The translations under genes and the position numbers were made by a program. Positions 1-7,102 of a stretch of 11,357 nt of DNA are shown here, piece after piece. Numbering within the stretch: the first letter of the stretch is position 1; each line of letters starts with the position of its first letter. Source of the stretch: Nitrospirota bacterium (GTDB lineage Bacteria; Nitrospirota_A; Leptospirillia; Leptospirillales; Leptospirillaceae); NCBI GenBank assembly GCA_027415455.1, contig DAIBSV010000061.1, forward strand, positions 1 to 11,357, read 5' to 3'. Under the pieces are notes generated by a model that was not told the origin of the DNA, searched no databases, and was given only the letters and a program-made list of their open reading frames with translations.

Positions 1-49
1 CTGAGCATTGATCAGGTCACGAAGAGAAATGATCAGCTCCAGGGCATGA
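1..49. repeat. 49-bp direct repeat, copy A (window edge)
   Basis: These 49 bases are identical to 367-415, in the same orientation, 366 bases away; identity stops at position 50 (g here, a at 416). Read on the minus strand they encode the same 16 residues (HALELIISLRDLINAQ) as residues 418-433 of the outer-membrane channel gene at 259-1665, and the match may continue beyond the left edge. On the minus strand the frame here is open only back to a local ATG preceded directly by TGA, so it is not a second full gene as seen from this side. The simplest reading is a tandem duplication of a 366-bp unit covering the 3' end of the channel gene and its downstream spacer; a contig-edge assembly artefact is the alternative. 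Bases 50-258 between this copy and the channel stop hold no gene or clear terminator that I can see. Confidence 0.9.
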
Positions 50-258
50 GGGGGGGAGCGAAAAGAGTTCATTCAGGAAATGCGCTTGTTGCGAAAATAA
101 AATCGGGAACCTATACAAAACCAGAAATCCTTTTTTCCATCCCTGACATCGAATGGACGAAAGGAAGGTGGAGAATTGTGATCAGAACCGGACCGACCTC
201 TCTCCCGCATCTAGTCGGCGATTCCAATGGACAGATCTTTCCAGAAGCACTTTACCCT

Positions 259-1665
259 TCATCCCGGATAGCTGTTGACGGCGATGAAATCCGGGCGGAC
301 CCCGATGGCGGCCATCAGGCGGAACTGGGACGCTTCGAATTCTTCTACGATGTCGATATAGCGGAGCTGAGCATTGATCAGGTCACGAAGAGAAATGATC
401 AGCTCCAGGGCATGAAAGAGACCGAGCTGGACCCGGATCTGAGTGGCGTCAAATGTTAGCTTGGCGAGTCGGACATCTTCGAGGGCGACCACCTCCTCCT
501 GGCGTGTTTTTCTTAAGGATTCGAAGCTGTCGGAGACCTGACGGTGGACGATGAAACGGTCCCGTGAAAGACGGGCTTCCTGAAGCCGAACCTGTTTTCG
601 GGCAAGGAGAATCCCCCCAGGGTCGAGGAGACCTCCCGGTCCGATATTCCAGAAGGCCATGGTGATCGCTTGGTTCATTCCGACCAGACTTGTGAAGTCT
701 GGTCCTAGGGAGCCGTTCAGAATTCCTGCGGATAAGGTCGGAAATGCCGGACCGAAGAGGATATTTTGGAAGGCCTGTCGTCTGGACTCGACTTGTTTGC
801 GGACTCCGGCGAGGAGAGGGCGTTTTTGGTCCGCCAAGGCCAGAAGATGTCGAAGGCTTTCCTGGTCGTCCAGGTAGAGGCGGGGATAAAGAAAGGGTTC
901 CCGGGGAGTCGGCAGGATCGGTGGACTCTCTCCCAGAAGCTGGGCCAGACGGAAGGAGAAACGGTAGGCCCTGTTTTCTTCCTGCACCATGAACCGGGTG
1001 TTTCTCGCGACCTCGTGGGCGGCTCTCAGGATTCCCACGACGCTTGCCCCCCCAAGTTCCACAAGCCGCCGCTCCTCGTCGAGGATCTTGCGGGAGGTCC
1101 GGACCCCTTCCTGATAGATCGCAATCTTGGAATAGGAGCCGGCCGTCCTGAAGTAAAGGGAGGCCCCTTCGGCCAGTTTCTGGTTTTCGGTTTCGGACAG
1201 AAAGGACCGGGCGCTGTCGAGGTTTGTGTTGGCGATCAGGGTTTGGAAGGACGAGGACAGAGGATTGACCGAGAGAAAGAGGCTGTGGCTCAAATGAGAG
1301 CTCTGTTTTGTGACATTTTCGAATTGACCATTCGTGTTCTGAATCTCGCCAGAATAATCTGTACTCCCTCCCCCGATGGAAATAGAGGGGAAAAAGGTTT
1401 CGATGGCCGTGATCCTTTGGGCATACCGCACCGAGACCTCCCTCTTTGAAATGACAATCGAGGGGGACGCCCCCAAGGTCTTCATGAGAACCTGGGAAAG
1501 AGAGAGGGGCTGGACCTCATAGCGGGGGTTGGGAAAGGGTGGAAGCTCGGGAATCACGGGGAGAGGACTCAGGGGGCTTCCCGGTGGGGTGCCCCCTGAG
1601 GCAAAGGCCTCCCCACCGACAGAGAGCAGACAGAGAAGGCCAATAAAAATCCCCCACCGTTTCAT
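259..1665 (-). CDS. TolC-family outer-membrane efflux channel
   Basis: 468-residue outer-membrane channel of a tripartite efflux pump; it would form the trimeric beta-barrel/alpha-helical duct that lets substrate leave the cell. A signal peptide is visible (MKRWG, hydrophobic stretch at about 5-16, likely cleavage after A-F-A at 20-22), followed by a proline-rich linker (about 27-48) and two outer-membrane-efflux-type repeats (about 53-245 and 265-450). The start of the first, PLSLSQVLMKTLGASPSI, fits the usual opening helix of this family. There is no lipobox cysteine, so unlike OprM it is not a lipoprotein. Length is normal for TolC/OprM relatives. The ATG (1663-1665) overlaps the adaptor's stop by 4 bases (ATGA), so it is the third gene of the operon and probably translationally coupled. 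Residues 418-433 are duplicated at the window edge. Family assignment is firm; substrate cannot be told. Confidence 0.9.
   Translation of the reverse strand: MKRWGIFIGLLCLLSVGGEAFASGGTPPGSPLSPLPVIPELPPFPNPRYEVQPLSLSQVLMKTLGASPSIVISKREVSVRYAQRITAIETFFPSISIGGGSTDYSGEIQNTNGQFENVTKQSSHLSHSLFLSVNPLSSSFQTLIANTNLDSARSFLSETENQKLAEGASLYFRTAGSYSKIAIYQEGVRTSRKILDEERRLVELGGASVVGILRAAHEVARNTRFMVQEENRAYRFSFRLAQLLGESPPILPTPREPFLYPRLYLDDQESLRHLLALADQKRPLLAGVRKQVESRRQAFQNILFGPAFPTLSAGILNGSLGPDFTSLVGMNQAITMAFWNIGPGGLLDPGGILLARKQVRLQEARLSRDRFIVHRQVSDSFESLRKTRQEEVVALEDVRLAKLTFDATQIRVQLGLFHALELIISLRDLINAQLRYIDIVEEFEASQFRLMAAIGVRPDFIAVNSYPG
367..415. repeat. 49-bp direct repeat, copy B (inside the channel gene)
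   Basis: Exact partner of bases 1-49. This copy lies inside the intact outer-membrane channel gene and encodes residues 418-433, in the last coiled helix of the second outer-membrane-efflux repeat, so this is the parental, functional context. Confidence 0.9.
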
Positions 1666-2741
1666 GGGTTTTCCATTATTGGAAGAACCTCGTCACCCGC
1701 CATTACCTCGTGTTTGCCCCGGGTGACGACCCGGTCGGCCGGGGTCAGTCCGGCCACGATCTGGACACTGACCCCGTCATCCTCGCCCAAGGTCACGGGA
1801 CGAATCATGATTCTGTTATTCGAACTCACGACATAGACCACGGGATGCTTGTCCTGGGAGACGATCGCCCTGTCCGGAATCGTCAGAACATGGGGAAGGA
1901 TCCTGAGAAGCATGCCCACCGAAACGAACATGCCCGGCTTCAGGATGTGGGTCGGATTGTCGAAGATGGCTTGGATCGGCATGGTTTTGCTGATGCGGTT
2001 CAGGGAGCCGCTAATCAGGGAGATTTTGCCGGTCAGGGTAACATGGGGCTCGATGAGCTGGATAGTGGCCGGAGCTCCTGTTCTGATCATGTTGACATAG
2101 GGCTGAGGAAGGTCTACGGAGACCCGGACAAGATCGGTATTTTCGATACGGAACAATGGCGTCGAATGCTGGCCTCCCGATCCGGCGGCCCGGGTCAGGT
2201 CACCTGTATTGATGAACCGGCGTGTGATGGTTCCCGCAAATGGGGCTCTAATGACCGTGAGCTGGAGCACCTTGGCCAGCTGGTGCAGTTCGGCCAGGGA
2301 CTCGAGGTAGAGCGCCTTGGCCTGGTCGACCTCTCCCTGGGAGACTACATCGGGAGATTCAAGAATGGAACGCTGGTAGCGTTTCAGAACGACGAATTTC
2401 AGCTGGAAGCTCGCCAAGGCCTTAAGAAACCGGTTCGAAAGGTCGGGGACATGGATGGTGGCCAGAATATCCCCTTGCCGGACCTTTGAGCCGATATCGA
2501 CCGGAACGTCTCCAACAAATCCGGTGACCCAGGAAAACAGGTCAGCCTCCTCGAAGGGGAGTACCATTCCGGGGGTTTTGATGTAGATGGGAAAATCCCG
2601 GAAAACAGGGATGGCGACGGAGACGGCTTGAGAGGATCGGACCTTGCCCCTTAAGGATTTCTCCGAATTTCGACATCCGACCAGGAGAAAGACCAGGAGG
2701 AAGAGGATCAGGAGCGCGCGGAAAGGGCGGTGGAAGCTCAT
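1662..2741 (-). CDS. RND efflux periplasmic adaptor (membrane fusion lipoprotein, HlyD/AcrA type)
   Basis: 359-residue periplasmic adaptor that would bridge the inner-membrane RND pump and the outer-membrane channel. The N-terminus has a basic start, a hydrophobic run (9-22) and a lipobox L-V-G-C with the lipidated Cys at 23, so it should be anchored as a lipoprotein. Then come a beta-barrel/lipoyl half (about 41-100, including G-S-K-V-R-Q-G-D at 84-91), a fairly short alpha-helical hairpin (about 101-162), the second lipoyl half with the family signature I-R-A-P-F-A-G (164-170), the beta-barrel domain (about 200-275, K-P-G-M at 268-271) and a membrane-proximal domain to the C-terminus. ATG at 2739-2741 overlaps the pump's stop by ATGA, and its own stop overlaps the channel's start the same way. 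Substrate is not evident; there are no His- or Met-rich metal-binding stretches such as CusB carries. Confidence 0.92.
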   Translation of the reverse strand: MSFHRPFRALLILFLLVFLLVGCRNSEKSLRGKVRSSQAVSVAIPVFRDFPIYIKTPGMVLPFEEADLFSWVTGFVGDVPVDIGSKVRQGDILATIHVPDLSNRFLKALASFQLKFVVLKRYQRSILESPDVVSQGEVDQAKALYLESLAELHQLAKVLQLTVIRAPFAGTITRRFINTGDLTRAAGSGGQHSTPLFRIENTDLVRVSVDLPQPYVNMIRTGAPATIQLIEPHVTLTGKISLISGSLNRISKTMPIQAIFDNPTHILKPGMFVSVGMLLRILPHVLTIPDRAIVSQDKHPVVYVVSSNNRIMIRPVTLGEDDGVSVQIVAGLTPADRVVTRGKHEVMAGDEVLPIMENP

Positions 2742-5700
2742 TGTTCACCTTCACGGGTCGGCCCCGTCATGCGGGCCAGGACGAGTCGCATGAGAAGCGG
2801 AGTCAGGAGAAGCGTGATCGGCGTGGACAGGAGAAGACCTCCAATGATGGCCCGGGACATGGGGACAGAGTTTTCCGATCCGGTTCCCCAGACGAAGGAG
2901 ATGGGGATCATGGCGAAGATAGTGACGATCGTGGTGATGAGAACGGGCCGGACCCGCTCCAGGCATCCGAAACTGAGCGCCTGCTCGACGGGAGCCCCCT
3001 CTCTCCTGTGCTCGAGGATCCGATTGACCAGAATGATGCTGTTGCTGGTCACAATGCCGATCGACATCAGGATTCCCATGATGGAGATGAGATTGAGGGA
3101 GGAGTCGGTTTCCTTGAGGAAAAAAAGGCTTCCGGCAATTCCCATGGGAATGGTGCCCAGAACGATGAGGGGGGCGAGAAAGCTTCGGTAAAAGAGGAGG
3201 AGAAGAAGGTAGAGAAAGAACACCGCCATGAGAATGCCCTCGGTAAACTGGCTGAAGGATTGCCGGATATAGTGGGTCATTCCGACAAACCGGATTCCCA
3301 CATCTTTCGGAGTGGAGAGAGAAGCGAGACTTTTAGCGATGATATCCGAAACCTTGATCGATTTTCCCGGGACTGGAAAGACAAGAATGTTGACGGCCCG
3401 GTCCAGGGCATCGTGGGAAAGGGCCTCCGGAAGTTCGGAATGGAGGATGTTGGCCACCTCCTGGAGAGAGGCAATGTGGTCCTTCCGGTCTTTCGCGGCC
3501 GGAAGTTCCATTAGGTCATGGGTTGTCCTGAGAAGGGATGGATTGATGAAGACCGAGAGATAGTAGGCAAACCCTGTTTGGGGGTTGATCCACAGGATGG
3601 GGCGGATCTGGTTGTTTCCGTTGAGGCTGACCAGGAGATTCCTGGCCACATGGTCGGATGAGGACCCCAGGCTTTTGATCAGGGCCCTGTCAGGGACGAC
3701 CTCAAGGGTTGGATATCGCTCTCTCTGGAACACATTTGTGGACAGGACCCCGGGGAGTTCGAGAATTCGATGGGAAAGCTGCTTGGCAAAAAGCATGTCC
3801 TCCCGATAGTCGTCTCCGTGAACCTCAACCGTGATCGGGCTCATGGCTCCCCGACTCAGAAGGTCTTCGACAATCCCTGACTCCTTGTAGATGAAGATGA
3901 TGTTCGGGAAGGTCCTGTCGAGAGTGGCCTTGACGCGAACGATGGCGGTCTTCAAGGAAAAAGACCGATGATTCCGAGCCCTGAGGGCCACATCAAGGAT
4001 CGCGGTGTCGGTCCCGGAGTTCATGTTGAACAGAGCGCTCCATCCTGCCTTGATTCCGATATTTCCGATCATCGATTGAACCCCTGGGCCGAGGGTGTCC
4101 CGGATGGAGGATTCGATGTCGGCCATTCTATCCTGGGCATTTTTCAGACGGAGTCCGCTTGGGAAATGGATGAAAATCCTGAATTGGCCAGTATCGATCG
4201 ACGGGTAGAGATTGACGGGGACATCATAAGACAGTCCCATCACCAGGGACCAGACAACGATGATCGTCGTCAAGGAGCGTGCGGGATGGCCCAGAACCTT
4301 CTTAAGAAGGGTCTCGTACACCTCCCGAATCCGGAGTTGAAGCGATGGGCTCCTGGAGGAGCTGACAGGACTCCGGGGAGGAAGCCCTGAGGAGGAGATT
4401 CCCTGTCTCAGGGCATAAACGATCCAGGGTAGAACAGTCAGGGAGAGAAGAAGAGAGAACAGATTAGCCCCGATCAGGGCAATGACGAACTGGACGAAGA
4501 GATAGTGCACCAGACCGTGAAGGAAAAAAATTGGAAGAAAGACGATGGACATGGCTCCGGTGGCCAGGGCGTTGGGGGCCGCGACTGGAATCATGGCCGG
4601 AAGAAGGGCGAAGGGACCCCGCGTCACATTGTCGCCCTTGTGGGCATCGAAGCTTTCGAGCATCAGGACGAGATGGTCGATCATCGGCCCGATGGCCACG
4701 GCAATCCCGCCCAAAGTCATGATGTTTAGCGTGCTCCCGGTGACGCGCAACAGGATGATGACCCCGAGGATGGAAAGGGGAACCATGATGACGCCGATGG
4801 TAGCCTGCCGGATGTCCCCTAGAACGATCCAGAGAACAACAAAGGCCGACAGGAGCCCGAAGAGACCTTCGTATATCACGGAAGAGATGGAGTCCCGGAT
4901 GTAGAGGGTCTGGTCGAAGAGAAGCCGGATATGGAGATCCTTTGGAAGGTTCCGGAGTTTCGGGATCTTGTCGCGGATAGCATCGATGACCGTCAACGCA
5001 CTGTAACCACCTTCACGGTAAACCGGCATGACAACCTGAGGGACTCCGTTGGTGAGAACGAGGTTTTCCTGGGGCGCGAATCCATCCTGAACTGACGCGA
5101 GGTCCTTGATGAAGATAGAGACTCCTTTGACGGTGGCCACCGGAATGTTCCGGATATCTTCGAGGGAGCCGGGCTGGTCGAACTTTGTGTAGTAATTAAG
5201 GGGGCCCAGCCTGATGTTTCCTGTTGGAACCAGTAATGATTCGCGATAGAGGGCGTTGACCACATCGAGGGGAGCGAGCTGGAGTGTCTGGAGTTTGAAG
5301 GGATTGAGTTCGATGTTGAACTGCCGGATTTTTCCTCCGAAGATGGGAGGGGCAGAGACCCCTCTCAATCCTCCGAGCTGGGGGCGAATCACATTGGTGG
5401 CAAGATCATAGAGGTGGGCCTGGTCCAGTGTGGACGAGGAAATTAGAAGATGGCAGAGGGGGACGTTGGAAAAGCTGTAGGAGATGACCATCGGAGGGTT
5501 CGTTCCGGGAGGAAGGCTGCCCAGTGTCGACAAGGAGAGCTCGGAAATCATCGAGACGGCATGGTCTTCGCTGATAGTGCTGTGGAAGATGATTTTGATG
5601 AGGCTCATGCCGTTTAAGGATCGCGACTCGATTCGGTCGACCTCCCGGGCCATCGTGTACTGCCGCTCGAGAATGTCGGTGATATTGCGCTCGACTTCGG

Positions 5701-5920
5701 TCGCGTCCATCCCGGGATAAAAGGTCGCGATCATGACGACTGGGATGGGAATATGGGGAAAGATGTCCCGGGGAATGCTCCGAAAGGAGACTATGCCCCA
5801 GACCAGAAGGACAATCACGAGGGCAAAGACCGGATAGGGGTTTTTCAGGTTGGTCGAGAGAAAGCGGAGAAACAGGGAGGATCGATTTTGGATCAGTGGA
5901 TCTGTCCGCAGGGCAGCCAC
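2738..5920 (-). CDS. RND-family inner-membrane efflux pump
   Basis: 1060-residue proton-driven RND transporter, the substrate-binding and energy-coupling part of the pump. Layout is classical: TM1 at about 31-47, periplasmic porter domain (about 48-340), TM2-6 (about 345-505), a cytoplasmic linker rich in Ser/Pro/Arg (506-535), TM7 (about 550-565), second porter domain, TM8-12 (about 893-1050). TM4 reads G-P-M-I-D-H-L-V-L-M-L-E (411-422): Asp415 matches the first of AcrB's Asp pair (D407), while the second (D408) is His416. In TM10 (S-N-S-I-I-L-V-N, 959-966) Ser959 stands where AcrB has Lys940. A single TM4 Asp is known in heavy-metal (CusA-like) pumps, but other features look drug-efflux-like, so substrate class stays open. 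Start is GTG (5918-5920), chosen for a GGAGG (5925-5929) four bases upstream; it is the first gene of the operon, with ATGA coupling to the adaptor. Confidence 0.95.
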   Translation of the reverse strand: MAALRTDPLIQNRSSLFLRFLSTNLKNPYPVFALVIVLLVWGIVSFRSIPRDIFPHIPIPVVMIATFYPGMDATEVERNITDILERQYTMAREVDRIESRSLNGMSLIKIIFHSTISEDHAVSMISELSLSTLGSLPPGTNPPMVISYSFSNVPLCHLLISSSTLDQAHLYDLATNVIRPQLGGLRGVSAPPIFGGKIRQFNIELNPFKLQTLQLAPLDVVNALYRESLLVPTGNIRLGPLNYYTKFDQPGSLEDIRNIPVATVKGVSIFIKDLASVQDGFAPQENLVLTNGVPQVVMPVYREGGYSALTVIDAIRDKIPKLRNLPKDLHIRLLFDQTLYIRDSISSVIYEGLFGLLSAFVVLWIVLGDIRQATIGVIMVPLSILGVIILLRVTGSTLNIMTLGGIAVAIGPMIDHLVLMLESFDAHKGDNVTRGPFALLPAMIPVAAPNALATGAMSIVFLPIFFLHGLVHYLFVQFVIALIGANLFSLLLSLTVLPWIVYALRQGISSSGLPPRSPVSSSRSPSLQLRIREVYETLLKKVLGHPARSLTTIIVVWSLVMGLSYDVPVNLYPSIDTGQFRIFIHFPSGLRLKNAQDRMADIESSIRDTLGPGVQSMIGNIGIKAGWSALFNMNSGTDTAILDVALRARNHRSFSLKTAIVRVKATLDRTFPNIIFIYKESGIVEDLLSRGAMSPITVEVHGDDYREDMLFAKQLSHRILELPGVLSTNVFQRERYPTLEVVPDRALIKSLGSSSDHVARNLLVSLNGNNQIRPILWINPQTGFAYYLSVFINPSLLRTTHDLMELPAAKDRKDHIASLQEVANILHSELPEALSHDALDRAVNILVFPVPGKSIKVSDIIAKSLASLSTPKDVGIRFVGMTHYIRQSFSQFTEGILMAVFFLYLLLLLFYRSFLAPLIVLGTIPMGIAGSLFFLKETDSSLNLISIMGILMSIGIVTSNSIILVNRILEHRREGAPVEQALSFGCLERVRPVLITTIVTIFAMIPISFVWGTGSENSVPMSRAIIGGLLLSTPITLLLTPLLMRLVLARMTGPTREGEQ

Positions 5921-5957
5921 GATTCCTCCAAAGGAGATGGGAGGCCGGTTTTCATAA

Positions 5958-5974
5958 AGAGTTTGTAAAACTCT
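5958..5974. promoter_or_regulatory. Palindrome AGAGTTT-GTA-AAACTCT, candidate operator of the efflux operon
   Basis: A perfect 7+7 inverted repeat with a 3-base centre, 37 bases upstream of the pump's GTG. If the candidate -10 at 5980-5985 (minus strand) is real, the palindrome covers the predicted transcription start, where a TetR- or MarR-type repressor would normally sit; no regulator gene is in the window. In RNA it would also form a small A/U-rich hairpin in the 5' leader. The symmetry is seen; the role is inferred. Confidence 0.45.
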
Positions 5975-5979
5975 AAAGA

Positions 5980-6010
5980 AATATAATGTGCTGTATCAAT
6001 AGTAGTTTAA
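5980..6010 (-). promoter_or_regulatory. Weak candidate promoter for the efflux operon
   Basis: On the minus strand TTAAAC (6010-6005) and TTATAT/TATATT (5986-5980) are separated by 18-19 bases, about 60 bases upstream of the pump start, in a markedly AT-rich stretch. The -35 is poor. Use of this promoter would leave the mini-ORF at 6013-6066 untranscribed, so it competes with the upstream -10 at 6148-6153 as an explanation. Confidence 0.25.
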
Positions 6011-6012
6011 TT

Positions 6013-6066
6013 CTACAAAAATTTTTTAAAATATTTGGAATTCACAGTAACCTTAAATCGGGCCAT
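6013..6066 (-). CDS. 17-codon mini-ORF upstream of the efflux operon (possible leader peptide)
   Basis: On the minus strand a perfect AAGGAGG (6078-6072) stands five bases before an ATG (6066-6064) that opens a 17-residue frame, MARFKVTVNSKYFKKFL, ended by TAG (6015-6013). The stop is about 93 bases before the pump's GTG, on the same strand. The peptide is basic and aromatic. The ribosome site is the best in the window, far better than expected by chance for junk, and favours true initiation. Options: a regulatory leader peptide for the pump, or the N-terminal stub of a lost gene (for instance a regulator). I recognise no family in so short a peptide; function is unknown. Confidence 0.4.
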   Translation of the reverse strand: MARFKVTVNSKYFKKFL

Positions 6067-6087
6067 TAATTCCTCCTTATTAAGAGA

Positions 6088-6108
6088 GGGCTGTTTAGGC
6101 AACAACCC
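6088..6108 (-). promoter_or_regulatory. RNA hairpin in the putative efflux-operon leader
   Basis: In minus-strand RNA GGGUUGUU (6108-6101) pairs with AACAGCCC (6095-6088) across a 5-base loop, giving 8 pairs with one G-U. On the plus strand the same site has a C-A mismatch, so the structure is better in the minus-strand transcript. It ends 9 bases before the AAGGAGG of the mini-ORF. There is no U-run after it, so it is not a plain terminator. A control role is inference. Confidence 0.35.
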
Positions 6109-6147
6109 TTACTTTGGAAGAATGATGACTTTTTCTATTTTACCAGA

Positions 6148-6153
6148 ATTATA
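6148..6153 (-). promoter_or_regulatory. Candidate -10 box TATAAT
   Basis: A consensus TATAAT on the minus strand. No good -35 lies 16-18 bases upstream (tccagt at 17). If used, transcription would start near 6141 and give a leader of about 220 bases containing the hairpin, the mini-ORF and the palindrome before the pump gene. Confidence 0.3.
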
Positions 6154-6325
6154 AGGACTCAACCACAGAGACTGGAGTCAGCAGAAAAGATCACCCGCAA
6201 CCCTCAGTGAGAGTCGGCTGGAAACTGGCCACAATTTGACGGAGAAAATTAAAACACGTACGACAGATTGCGTGACAGTTACCGTTTCTTCCATTCAATT
6301 CCCGTCTCTTCAAAACGCGCATCTT

Positions 6326-6345
6326 CCGGACCTCCTGTTGTCCGG
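6326..6345. repeat. Inverted repeat CCGGAC...GTCCGG
   Basis: Perfect 6+6 inverted repeat with an 8-base loop (ctcctgtt), in the spacer about 170 bases before the secreted-protein start. No T-run follows, so it is not an ordinary terminator. Confidence 0.4.
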
Positions 6346-6515
6346 TCCATCGGGAGATTCCTTTAACCCCTTATTTAACTGGACAACTGTTGTGCTACAA
6401 AATCGGACAGATTATGTCTGGTCTAAAGTCGGTTGCTACGATCTTGAAGGGAAGAATGTACTGTTGTATCATGAATTCGCTCCTTATCGGTTACCCTTTT
6501 AAAATGGAGAAGCTC

Positions 6516-6773
6516 ATGAAGAATCTTTTCTTGGCCGCTTCGGGACTAGCCTTTCTCAGCATCCTGTCCCTTCCGTCATTCAGCCTAGCCTACGATCACC
6601 TGCTTCGAGATCCCAAGACTCACATGGACTGCAACAATGCTAAACACATGCTTCGAATGGCCGGCCCTGACACCCACTCTCATGTTGTCCGCGATATCCG
6701 CCGCATCCTGAAACGATGCGATGCGGAACAAAAAAAGGCCGATCTCGCCAAAAAGAAAGACTCTAGTTACTAG
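6516..6773 (+). CDS. Small secreted protein of unknown function, two cysteines
   Basis: 85 residues. The start is the ATG at 6516, six bases after GGAG (6506-6509); the in-frame ATG at 6504 overlaps that ribosome site and only adds MEKL. The protein opens with a clear signal peptide (MKNLFLAASGL..., hydrophobic core about 4-23, cleavage likely after S-L-A at 25), leaving a mature piece of about 60 residues that is His/Lys/Arg-rich, has two cysteines (in M-D-C-N-N and K-R-C-D-A) and ends in a charged tail K-K-A-D-L-A-K-K-K-D. The cysteines could form one disulfide in the periplasm. I recognise no family. It stands alone, divergent from the efflux operon and followed by a strong hairpin. Signal peptide, ribosome site and hairpin make it a credible gene; role unknown. 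Confidence 0.72.
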   Translation: MKNLFLAASGLAFLSILSLPSFSLAYDHLLRDPKTHMDCNNAKHMLRMAGPDTHSHVVRDIRRILKRCDAEQKKADLAKKKDSSY

Positions 6774-6781
6774 CCTTGAAG

Positions 6782-6807
6782 GGCGGCTCCACCTATATAG
6801 AGCCGCC
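6782..6807 (+). terminator. Strong GC hairpin after the secreted-protein gene
   Basis: GGCGGCTC (6782-6789) and GAGCCGCC (6800-6807) form a perfect 8-bp stem with a 10-base loop, nine bases after the TAG of the secreted protein. Placement fits a terminator, but no T-run follows on either strand, so it may act instead as a 3'-end stabilising stem or a Rho-assisted stop. Confidence 0.55.
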
Positions 6808-6920
6808 TGAAATCCTCCTGTAAAACTTCTTCAAGACCCAGCCGCCAGATTCCCCCTTACTAGAGGGAACCCTCAGGTCGTTTTCAATTAAGTCGCTTCT
6901 TAAATGAATTATTTATTTGC

Positions 6921-6937
6921 TCAAGGACGATCCTTGA
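6921..6937. repeat. Palindrome TCAAGGA-CGA-TCCTTGA
   Basis: Perfect 7+7 inverted repeat with a 3-base centre in a gene-free AT-rich stretch. It has the same 7-3-7 geometry as the palindrome at 5958-5974 but a different sequence. No U-run follows; it could be a protein-binding site or a relic of a mobile element. Confidence 0.4.
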
Positions 6938-7036
6938 AGACCCCTATTCCGCCAGAGCAACTTTTAGCCCAAACCTCCAGAAAAATCTTTTCCTATTCTT
7001 AAGCCTTCCTGATTACCCATGAAAGTTAGCCTTTCT

Positions 7037-7079
7037 CGTGATGGAATATTTTCTTGGCTTGATAGGGATTTCCATCACG
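7037..7079. repeat. 10-bp inverted repeat CGTGATGGAA...TTCCATCACG next to the IS remnant
   Basis: Bases 7037-7046 and 7070-7079 are perfect reverse complements, separated by 23 bases, and end 23 bases before the first recognisable transposase codon. It may be part of the IS end region or the pair of ends of a tiny element. I could not find a matching inverted copy beyond the right side of the transposase, whose end is lost. Confidence 0.45.
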
Positions 7080-7102
7080 GCGGGATCATAGCCAAAAATC
7101 GG

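Larger units (their letters stand above)
6109..6515. other. Intergenic region between the efflux operon and the secreted-protein gene
   Basis: About 400 bases without a gene I can support. Apart from the TATAAT noted separately, it has a short stem GGCUGG-AAA-CUGGCC (6216-6230, two G-U pairs) and an inverted repeat CCGGAC/GTCCGG (6326-6331 and 6340-6345, 8-base loop). A weak plus-strand promoter for the secreted protein could be TTGTGC (6390-6395), 16 bases, TTATGT (6412-6417). A TTG-initiated frame at 6236-6502 has no ribosome site and no recognisable features, so I leave it out. Confidence 0.5.
6808..7102. other. Gene-free spacer before the IS remnant
   Basis: No coding sequence I can support. 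The stretch is AT-rich in part (6890-6920) and carries two clean inverted repeats listed separately (6921-6937 and 7037-7079). Confidence 0.55.

Noticed and set aside
46..459. 137-residue plus-strand frame at the left edge
   Set aside because: More than half is antisense to the channel gene and the start is at the duplication junction; nothing recognisable.
2741..3514. 257-residue plus-strand frame, and similar plus frames at 766-1449 and 1710-2489
   Set aside because: All are antisense shadows of the efflux genes, with skewed composition (Asp/Glu/Gly/His) and no ribosome sites.
6165..6235. Possible riboswitch in the structured stretch ending in GGCTGGAAACTGGCC
   Set aside because: I could not match it to the conserved core of any riboswitch class I know; only one weak stem is visible.
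6236..6502. 88-residue plus-strand frame starting with TTG
   Set aside because: No ribosome site, no motifs or signal peptide, and it ends just before the well-supported secreted-protein start.
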